A stretch of 64,000 nucleotides of DNA. Origin: an uncultured Aquimarina sp. GTDB taxonomy: Bacteria; Bacteroidota; Bacteroidia; Flavobacteriales; Flavobacteriaceae. Where the stretch lies: NCBI GenBank assembly GCA_947498765.1, contig CANMLG010000004.1:99163-163162 (forward strand). Direction: 5' to 3'. Below, piece after piece: positions 10,995 to 19,000 of the stretch (position 1 is its first letter; each line of letters begins with the position of its first letter). The notes under the pieces were generated by a model that did no database searches, had not been told where the DNA came from, and saw only the letters and a program-made list of their open reading frames with translations. Made by a program: the position numbers and the translations under genes.

Positions 10995-12659
10995 ATGGCA
11001 AATAATCATCTCATAGGAAAACAGATTTTGGAATTGGAGGTAAAAGCATCCGATCCTGTTTATTCAATGCAGCAACACCTGAGTGAGCTAGTTTGGAATG
11101 TTTTGTTACCCGAATTAAATAAATTGTTTGATCGTTTAGTGAATGAAAATGAAGTAGTAAGTATTGATAGCATCACATTAAATATTGGTGAAATTAACTT
11201 AAATAATGCAGCTGGTATAAATGATGTTGTAAACAAAATAGTGGCTTTGCTAGCCCGAGAAATTAAAAATAAATTAAAGGAGGTAAAGGGAAATAAAGAA
11301 GCTATACCTGGGAGTGCTTCCAAAAATGAAAGGGGGGTAAATGAACCTTCTTTTCTTCGGGAATTACAATTATCTGCTAAGGAAAAAGAAGCGTATCTTA
11401 AGCAATATATGAAAGAAAAGTCAACTGAAAAAGATGCAGTTGAGGTTACACAGGATAACAATAAACACCAATCCATTAGGAGGTATTATTTTGAACTATG
11501 GTTACATTGGTTGCAAAAAGGCACATTTAAATCCTATACGATTTTACCTGAAAGCAATTGGTTAGAATTGGTATTGGAAACATTGGCTGTAGATACCAAT
11601 GCGGTTAGTACATTAAAAAAAGTGGTTGCCAAATATCCAATGGCTCTACAACGATTAATACTTCAGCATACTACTAAAAATTTAATTTCTATTGTAGAAT
11701 TATATACGGCAATTTCACAAACAAAGTTAATTCAGTTTTTTAAAGAGCTGAATGGGCTTTTTAATGAACCCGCATTAAAATTAGTGTTTATTAATTATAG
11801 AGCTTTTGAAATTAAAGCTTGGCAATTAATTTTTGAATGTGTGATTTTGCAAAGAGAAAAAATGAGCACAATTTCCTTAGGAATACATGTCATTCGTAAC
11901 TCACAAATTGGACAATCCAAAGACTTGTTTAAAGAACATATTGAGCTACATCAAAATAAATATGCTTTTATAAATGTATTGCTTAAAGAAGAACACACTT
12001 TTATTTTAAATAAAAGTAAAACAAAAAATAGATCAGACTCCGTATACAAAGCCCCTATTTTTAATGAAGGAGCAGAAGTAAAATTGATAAACATACAACA
12101 TGCCAGTATAGTGGGACAAGAGGGAGACAGTTCTGAAAAAAGAGTAAGCTTGGATGAATTGCCTCAGTTTTTTAAAAATGCAGGAATTGTTTTGATTCAT
12201 CCTTTTTTAAAGCATTTGTTTGAAAAATTAGATTTAATAACTGGGAGTGAGTTTACTAATTTTTATTGTCAAAGTAAGGCGGTATTAGTAATTCACTTTC
12301 TAGCCACAGCTAAAGAAAAAGCTTTTGAATACGAATTGGTATTACCAAAATTTTTATGCGGAATACCTGCCAATTTACCTGTAGATCATACAATAACGAT
12401 TACCACAGAAGAAAAAGAAGAGGCGACCAATTTGCTTAAAGCAGCCATAGATCATTGGGGAGCTTTGGGCGGTACGTCACCCGATGGATTACGAGAAGGT
12501 TTTTTAAGTAGAGAAGGTAAATTAGAGAAACAAGAAACAGGCTGGAAATTAATAGTAGAAAGAAAAACATTGGATATTTTACTTAATAGACTGCCTTGGA
12601 ATGTGAGTATCATAAAATTACCATGGATGGAAGAAATACTGTATGTAGAGTGGATTTAA
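10995..12659 (+). CDS. Contractile injection system tape measure family protein
   Basis: A 554-residue protein that starts one base after the giant baseplate gene. The N-terminus (NHLIGKQILELEV, then LSELVWNVLLPELNKLFD and a VSIDSITLNIGEI strand, residues 4-70) and the C-terminal block AGIVLIHPFLKHLFEKLDL near residue 395 are the two hallmarks of the CIS_TMP family, annotated as contractile injection system tape measure proteins and found at this position in Bacteroidetes eCIS loci. A tape measure sets the length of the tube and sheath. At 554 residues, with no long continuous coiled coil that I can see, the length-ruler role rests on family naming rather than on this sequence. The gene lies in the same run as the two baseplate genes. 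Confidence 0.8.
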   Translation: MANNHLIGKQILELEVKASDPVYSMQQHLSELVWNVLLPELNKLFDRLVNENEVVSIDSITLNIGEINLNNAAGINDVVNKIVALLAREIKNKLKEVKGNKEAIPGSASKNERGVNEPSFLRELQLSAKEKEAYLKQYMKEKSTEKDAVEVTQDNNKHQSIRRYYFELWLHWLQKGTFKSYTILPESNWLELVLETLAVDTNAVSTLKKVVAKYPMALQRLILQHTTKNLISIVELYTAISQTKLIQFFKELNGLFNEPALKLVFINYRAFEIKAWQLIFECVILQREKMSTISLGIHVIRNSQIGQSKDLFKEHIELHQNKYAFINVLLKEEHTFILNKSKTKNRSDSVYKAPIFNEGAEVKLINIQHASIVGQEGDSSEKRVSLDELPQFFKNAGIVLIHPFLKHLFEKLDLITGSEFTNFYCQSKAVLVIHFLATAKEKAFEYELVLPKFLCGIPANLPVDHTITITTEEKEEATNLLKAAIDHWGALGGTSPDGLREGFLSREGKLEKQETGWKLIVERKTLDILLNRLPWNVSIIKLPWMEEILYVEWI

Positions 12660-12682
12660 CTACAAAATCATAATAAAATAAT

Positions 12683-13372
12683 ATGAAGGACCTATTTAAT
12701 AATTTAGACTTATTTGAAATTGTACTGTTGTTTTTAGGGGCCTTTTTATTTCTGCTGCTATGTGGGGCTTTGGTGTATTTTATTGTTAAAAAAGAAGAAA
12801 TTAAAAAACTATTGTGGTTTTACCCTATTCCAGTAATCATGATGGGCTATCCGAGTATAAAAGAGATTAGTGTTAGCATTAAGGAAATTAAAATTCAGAA
12901 GGAACGAATAGCCTTAATAGAGCAGGCCGATAATGTAATTACACATCCCGATGATACGATAGCTCAAAAAGAATTGATGGTATTGGCTGAAGAATTAGAA
13001 AAAAAAGCTTCTTCTACAGAGGATTACAAGTTAGTAGCCGAAACTTATTTATTGTTAGGAAAAACAGATAAGGCTATTAATTTAACTAATAGAGCAGTAA
13101 AGGATAAGCAAGCCGCTTTAGAAGAATTGAAAACTTTAGAAGCAACGAGTACGGATAGTTTGGTGTTAGAAAATAAAAAAGAAGCATTGGAAAAACTACA
13201 AACTATTCAGCATATAAAGGAGGTTGCCGAAACTCAAAAAAAGATTAGTGTTAATCCATCGGCAATTAATGATACCGTGGTTTTAAAACAACAGATAAGC
13301 CGTGTGAAGTGGGAAAACCCTAAGAGTGAGAGGTTTTTGAGAAAAAGAATGAATACTGTGATTAATAAATAG
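12683..13372 (+). CDS. Membrane-anchored helical protein of unknown function in eCIS operon
   Basis: A 229-residue protein with one strong N-terminal membrane segment (about residues 11-34, IVLLFLGAFLFLLLCGALVYF) followed by a second weakly hydrophobic patch (LLWFYPIPVIMMGYP) and then a soluble, Lys/Glu-rich helical region of about 170 residues. One part (residues 105-135, YKLVAETYLLLGKTDKAINLTNRAV) reads like a TPR unit. It lies 23 bases after the tape measure gene and 11 bases before the first cargo gene, so it is probably in the same operon. I do not recognise the family. A membrane-tethered protein is unusual for a particle meant to be released, and it could hold particles or cargo at the inner membrane; that is inference only. 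Confidence 0.6.
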   Translation: MKDLFNNLDLFEIVLLFLGAFLFLLLCGALVYFIVKKEEIKKLLWFYPIPVIMMGYPSIKEISVSIKEIKIQKERIALIEQADNVITHPDDTIAQKELMVLAEELEKKASSTEDYKLVAETYLLLGKTDKAINLTNRAVKDKQAALEELKTLEATSTDSLVLENKKEALEKLQTIQHIKEVAETQKKISVNPSAINDTVVLKQQISRVKWENPKSERFLRKRMNTVINK

Positions 13373-13383
13373 AAAAATAATTA

Positions 13384-15672
13384 GTGCAATTGGAAGCAGC
13401 TAAGGCCATACATAAAGGCAGTTCCATAAGTCGCCAAGTTCAAGAAAAGCGGCAACCTTTCTTTAGAAAAGAAGGGGAGGGTGGTTTTTTTTCTAAATTA
13501 AATGAAAGTTCAATTTCTTTTTTTAATCCCAATTCAATTCAGCCAAAGCTTACTATTGGTCAACCTAATGATAAGTTTGAAGTAGAAGCGGATGCTATGG
13601 CTGATAAAGTAGTACAACGTTTAAATGATCCCAATAGTGAACCTATTTCGAATACTGGCGCTAGTAGCAGATCATTGCAAACAAAATCAATAGTGCAAAA
13701 AAAATGCAGTCATTGCGAGGAAAAAGAAAAATTACAAAAAAAAGAAGAAGAAATAGAGGGAGACATAGCATTACAGCGTAAACCTATTTTTGAAAGTAAT
13801 ACTACAGAACAGACAGAAGCAGGTATACAACCGAAGCTAACACCATCGATTCAGACTAAGTGTTCGACCTGTGAGTTAAAGGAAAAATTGCAGAAGAAAG
13901 AAATAAATCCATTAAAAAATGTAATTAGTGTACAGGCAAGTACCGCAAATTCTTCATTAGAAGCTTCACCTGATTTACAAAGTAGGTTGAATTCAAGTAA
14001 AGGAAAAGGAAGTGCATTGTCGTCTAGTACACAAGCTAATATGGGAGCAGCATTTGGTGCTGATTTTGATAAGGTGAAAGTACACACAGGAAGCGATGCA
14101 ATTCAAATGAATAAAGCGTTAGGAGCGCAAGCATTTACGTATGGAAATGATATTTATTTCAATCAAGGGAAATACGATACCAGTTCAAATACAGGGCAGC
14201 ATTTGTTAGCACATGAGTTAACGCATACCATTCAGCAAGGGAGCTCGAAAAGTATTCAACGTAACACGACTAGAGGAGCAGGAGGCTGTGGTCCCCCGCG
14301 AGCAGTTGATGAGGATAATAGTGGTGCTAAAGGTGCAGGTGCTACAGCGCATAGGCAAATTCAATCTTTTTTAACCCCCAGAATATTGGCAGAATTGCCT
14401 ATTCCTCGGGCAACAAAAACAAATATGGATAATAGAAGATGTCAACGGACAGGTATTAACCTTGGTTTTGCTGATTTATTTTCTCTTGGTCAAAGTAATG
14501 TTGGTATTGCAGAAATAAAACCTATTGCTTGGGCAAATCGATATGCCGTACCTGAATCAGAACATTATATGAGGAGAGGAAGACAGTCAATGGGAAGATA
14601 TTCAGGGATTGGAAGTTGTAGCAGTAGACGTCAAGGGAATGATGATGTAGAATTTGCAGAAGAACGATTAGGGGTTGATAGAAGTAGCCCCGCAAGTTTT
14701 TATAAAATTTCAAATATTTTATTAAATGACACTATTATAGGAAGATTTGACGGGGATAATAATAGATTATTGAAAGCAAAATTAGTAGCCCCTGGGGCTG
14801 TTGGATATTGGTGTACTGGTGAAGGTACAAACACCTATACTTGTGGTGTTTCACAACAGGAAACAGAAGAATATATTGATAGGGTTTTACTACCAGCTCA
14901 AGATCTTTTAGATGAATTTTTAGAAGAGAATATAGGTCGTCCATTGGAAGATTTGATTAATAATTTTTCAATAAATAATGTGTTTTCAGCAGGCCAAGGA
15001 GCTGTGTCAGGCCTATATGCACAACAATTAGCAATTATTAATAGCATGTTACCTCCAGGGGTTACAGTTCAAATGCTTATTAATACTCTTTTTAGCGAAA
15101 TAGGACCACACGTTAGACCTGTAATTATAACAATGCTTAGGAGATTTAAGTCAATTTTAATTAACAGACTCAGATTAGCCATTAGAAGTGTATTAAGAGA
15201 GACTATTAGGGAAAGTTTGATTGCTTTATGTGTAGGTGTGCCAGTAGTAACTTTTGTCCAGTTAATGAATGAGCTTAAAAAACTAATGAAAGAAATGGCA
15301 GAGCGTATGCTGCCAGAATTAGCTACAGCAGTGCTTGCTGCACTTGCAGTAGAAGCAATGGCAGCAATGCTTGGTATACTTCAGCAAATAGTAGTGAATA
15401 CTGTTGGAGCAATCTTAGAGTTTTTAGGTGTGGTAGGTGAGTTCATACTAGATATTTTAATGGGAGTGTTAAGAGTTTTAGCAATTCTTTTAATTGCAGT
15501 AATGATTATTGGAGTGATTGTACTGGCTTTAGCAGCACTAATAACTGCTTTTGACCCTGTTCCAGGTGATGAAGTTGCTTTGGGAGGGCTTGCAGCTGCT
15601 CTAGCAACTTTAATTCCTATAGTTTGGTCTTTTGTACTTAATGGCCCTGAAGGAGGTCCAGAAACAACTTAA
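13384..15672 (+). CDS. eCIS cargo candidate 1: DUF4157 protein with PD-(D/E)XK-like segment and hydrophobic tail
   Basis: A 762-residue putative injected effector. Residues 20-80 carry a leader shared with the other two DUF4157 proteins here (PFFRKE, then IQPKLTIGQPNDKFEVEAD). Two copies of a KCxxCExKEKLQKKE motif follow (Cys 108/111 and 160/163). The DUF4157 domain spans about 198-286, with FGADFDKVKVHTG, LGAQAFTYGNDIYF and the zinc-peptidase-like HELTH at 277-281. Beyond it, AHRQIQ (322-327), D364 and E377-I-K379 have the spacing of a PD-(D/E)XK nuclease core. The last 250 residues are very hydrophobic, with several membrane-like helices between about 610 and 755. The start given is GTG; a TTG six bases downstream aligns with the TTG start of the next DUF4157 gene and may be the true start. 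The nuclease reading is inference, and the tail might instead form a pore. Confidence 0.75.
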   Translation: MQLEAAKAIHKGSSISRQVQEKRQPFFRKEGEGGFFSKLNESSISFFNPNSIQPKLTIGQPNDKFEVEADAMADKVVQRLNDPNSEPISNTGASSRSLQTKSIVQKKCSHCEEKEKLQKKEEEIEGDIALQRKPIFESNTTEQTEAGIQPKLTPSIQTKCSTCELKEKLQKKEINPLKNVISVQASTANSSLEASPDLQSRLNSSKGKGSALSSSTQANMGAAFGADFDKVKVHTGSDAIQMNKALGAQAFTYGNDIYFNQGKYDTSSNTGQHLLAHELTHTIQQGSSKSIQRNTTRGAGGCGPPRAVDEDNSGAKGAGATAHRQIQSFLTPRILAELPIPRATKTNMDNRRCQRTGINLGFADLFSLGQSNVGIAEIKPIAWANRYAVPESEHYMRRGRQSMGRYSGIGSCSSRRQGNDDVEFAEERLGVDRSSPASFYKISNILLNDTIIGRFDGDNNRLLKAKLVAPGAVGYWCTGEGTNTYTCGVSQQETEEYIDRVLLPAQDLLDEFLEENIGRPLEDLINNFSINNVFSAGQGAVSGLYAQQLAIINSMLPPGVTVQMLINTLFSEIGPHVRPVIITMLRRFKSILINRLRLAIRSVLRETIRESLIALCVGVPVVTFVQLMNELKKLMKEMAERMLPELATAVLAALAVEAMAAMLGILQQIVVNTVGAILEFLGVVGEFILDILMGVLRVLAILLIAVMIIGVIVLALAALITAFDPVPGDEVALGGLAAALATLIPIVWSFVLNGPEGGPETT

Positions 15673-15684
15673 CAATTATGTTTT

Positions 15685-16041
15685 ATGAATACACAGAGAT
15701 TTATAAGGTTACCTAAAGAATCAATTGTTGGTTTTAAAATAGCAACAAGAAAAGAAGTGAATAAAAAGTTGAGTCACCTAGAAGCATTTGATGATACCTT
15801 GTTTTTAAGTAGTTTAAAAGCCTTGTTTGGTAAACCAGATTTAGTTGGTGATGGTAGATTAACTTATTCAATAAGAGATAAAGAAAATCAAATTGATTTT
15901 GAAGCATTTTTAGGTTCGAGTGGACCATCTTATGGAGGATATGTGCGTCATTTTGAAAATATTAGTGAGGCTAAGCTTCTGGTTGAAGTTGAAGAAACAT
16001 TGATAGCATTTGATTTGTATTTAATGAGAATGAATAAATAA
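15685..16041 (+). CDS. Small protein of unknown function between two cargo genes (possible immunity or adaptor)
   Basis: A 118-residue soluble protein without signal peptide, cysteine pairs or a motif I recognise. It has an alternating strand/helix character with a central aromatic/glycine stretch (GSSGPSYGGYVRHF near residues 79-92). It lies 12 bases after cargo candidate 1 and 12 bases before cargo candidate 2, on the same strand, so the three genes are probably co-transcribed. That position fits an immunity protein for the preceding nuclease-like toxin or a loading chaperone for either neighbour, but nothing in the sequence decides between them. The ATG start is the first in frame after the upstream stop. 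Confidence 0.55.
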   Translation: MNTQRFIRLPKESIVGFKIATRKEVNKKLSHLEAFDDTLFLSSLKALFGKPDLVGDGRLTYSIRDKENQIDFEAFLGSSGPSYGGYVRHFENISEAKLLVEVEETLIAFDLYLMRMNK

Positions 16042-16053
16042 AATATGGAGTAA

Positions 16054-19000
16054 TTGAAAACAGCCGAAGCGTTACATAAAAATAGTGCTGCAACCAATCA
16101 TATTCAGAAAAAGCAAGAGCCCTTTTTTAAAAAAGAAGGGCAAGGGGATTTTTTTGCTAAATCGAATGATAATCTAGATTCCTTTTTTGATTCAAACACA
16201 ATACAAACCAAGTTAACTATTGGTCAACCTAATGATAAGTACGAAGTTGAAGCAGATACAGTGGCTGATAAAGTTGTACAACGTTTAGCTCACCCGAATG
16301 TCAAAGCTGCAGAACAAACAGCTGTTAGTGAAACTATATTAAATGGGGAAAATCAAATAGAAAAACGAGGCAATAACATACTACAACAGAAACCCATTTT
16401 TGAAAGTAAAATAGAACAATCTGATGTTGAATTACAAACGAAACTATCACCTCCATTAATACAAAAAAAATGTAATCAATGCGAAGAGAAAGAAAAGTTG
16501 CAAAAAAAAGAAGATCAAGGGATTGAAGAAGAAGGATTAGAGATACAACAACAACCCATTTTTGAGCATAAAGCTGAACAATCAAAAGTAACTCGGCAAG
16601 CAGAATTACAACAATTAAATAAAGGGAAAGAAAATAATATAAGTACAACTCAAAATACATCTACAGATATACAAACAAAAAGTTTAATAAATACTTCTGT
16701 AACCGAGGAAAAATTTCAAAAAAAGGAAGAGGAACTTTTAGAAACCAATGAAGAAATACAGGATAAGTTAAGTGAAACAGAAGTTCCATTACCGCCCGAT
16801 GATGAAAGTGTACAAACAAAATCTAATGATTCTGTACCTAAAGTGTCATCAAATTTACAAAGCCGATTAAACTTGAGCAAAGGAGGAGGAAGCGCAATGG
16901 GGTCAGAGATCAAAACCTCTATGGGGAGTGCTTTTGGAACAGATTTTAATGATGTAAAAATTCATACTGGAAGCGAAGCTGTTCAAATGAGCGATGAACT
17001 AGGAGCACAAGCATTTACTCATGGGAATGATATTTATTTTAATGAAGGAAAGTACAATATAAATAGTACTAGTGGGAAACATTTATTAGCACATGAATTA
17101 ACCCATACCGTACAGCAAAGAAGTGCTCCCCATGCAATCCAAAAGAGTGATGATGAGTTTATTGAACAAGAATTTACAGAAGAAAACCTCCTAGCATATA
17201 CTTGTGTTGGACTAAAAAGAATCCTTACATCTATTGTTAAAAATAGTTTTATAACCCTCTTCTCTGTAGAAGATGATTCTCAAGACTTTTTTACAGTATT
17301 TATGGAACAGTTTTCCGAATTATTAAATAATTACACAAACTTAGATCTCTCAGAAGAAGATATATCGACGATAGAAGGTCGTGCTTGGGAATTATCACAA
17401 ATAGAAGCTACTTTTAATGAGCTTACCTATAGTTACCCTACGGCAGTACTTTGGTTAAAAGATTATTTGGGCTTACCCCCCGAAGTGGCCGAAGTTGGAG
17501 GGCGTTTATCGTATGGGAATCAGTTTTTTATCAATACGATCAGTGCAGATATTACCTATTATTTATTAAACCCATTTGATGGTAGATTTCAAGAAAGTGA
17601 ATCGTATGTATATTGTCCAGTACTTACTTTAGCTGATTTACAAACATTTTTTTCAGGATATGTTCAATCTTGGACGACTCATGATGGTTTTATTGAATTA
17701 GAATTTATAGGTGCTTTAGAAGGATTAATTGCGCTGCGAGATGCTTTTTCGGACCCACGGTTAACCGAAGATGAAAGAGTCGCTATTGGTACCGAAATTA
17801 GTCGTGTATCTCGTTATATTTTATTGTTAGACCAAGAGCTAGAACCACTACGTGATACTCTAGAAGCAGGAGAGGAGCGTTTAGAAGCAGAAGGAGCTTC
17901 AGAGTTAGAGTTCTTTCTCGATTCAAATGCAGACCGTATAGATGCTATTGAAAGTAATGCGGCTACAGAAACGAATACATTAGCAAGTTTAGGTAATGGA
18001 ATAGAATTACTCCAAAATGAATCTATTGATCAACTAGATAATTCACAGTACCCCATTTTTAATGATGGATTAGAGGTTAGTCCGGATGCTGCTTTTCCTG
18101 AAACAACAGACGAAACAACCTTAGATATGATGCGTGATCTTTCGGATCGTATCGATAGCCAATCAGAGGCATTAGAATCCTTAAGGGAGGAGGTAATTCC
18201 GTCTAATCCATCGTACAATTTTGATGAATTTATACAAATGTATGATCAGTGGTTCGCCTTCTTTAGCCCAGCTGCACGGGATAGCGATCCTTTTTACCGT
18301 CAAATGGATACTTTGATTACAGGCCTTTATGGCTATATGGGCTATGCAGGTGTCGAAGGTGGTATTGGACGTGCATTTTTAATGGAACAATTTGCCAATT
18401 CTGTTGCAGGGAATTTAGGGGGTGCCAATGGATCATTTGCTTCAACTATAGGAAGTAATAGGCCTCATAGAAGAGAATCATTAACCGGTACGGCAGAAAA
18501 TGTCGATTATCAATTCGGCGAATTTTTTGGAAATACAAATAGTAGTAGTTCTTTCTCTGGTGAGCAACAGTCTGCGGAAAGAACCTTATCTAGAGAAACC
18601 GTAGAGTCAGAAGAAGGATTTAATGAATTGCGCAGAATGCGAGAAGCCAGAGCCTCTCGATCGGAGATTGAAGGTGAAGCGATAGAGCGAGGTGTAATGG
18701 TTTCTGGAAGAGGAGGGCCTATATATTTATTACCCGAAGAACGGCATCAAAATTTGTTTAGCTATTTGATGACTACAACGGTTTTAAATCTTAATGGGGA
18801 GTACGTTCCTGTTAATGAACAAAGGGTGATGCCCGAAAATGTAGCGGAATATTTATTAGCGCAAACGCAACATTATAACACTTTACAAGAGGCACACACC
18901 CCAGGTGTTGGTGATGGTACTACACGATTTAGAGGCGTAGAGTTTGGAGAAGCAGGAAGTACTAATAGATATTTAGAGGGAGGCACAGGAAGTAATACGT

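Noticed and set aside
11060..11476. 138-codon frame on the - strand opposite the tape measure gene
   Set aside because: It is low-complexity Ser/Phe/Leu-rich, the typical shadow of a Lys/Glu-rich coding strand.
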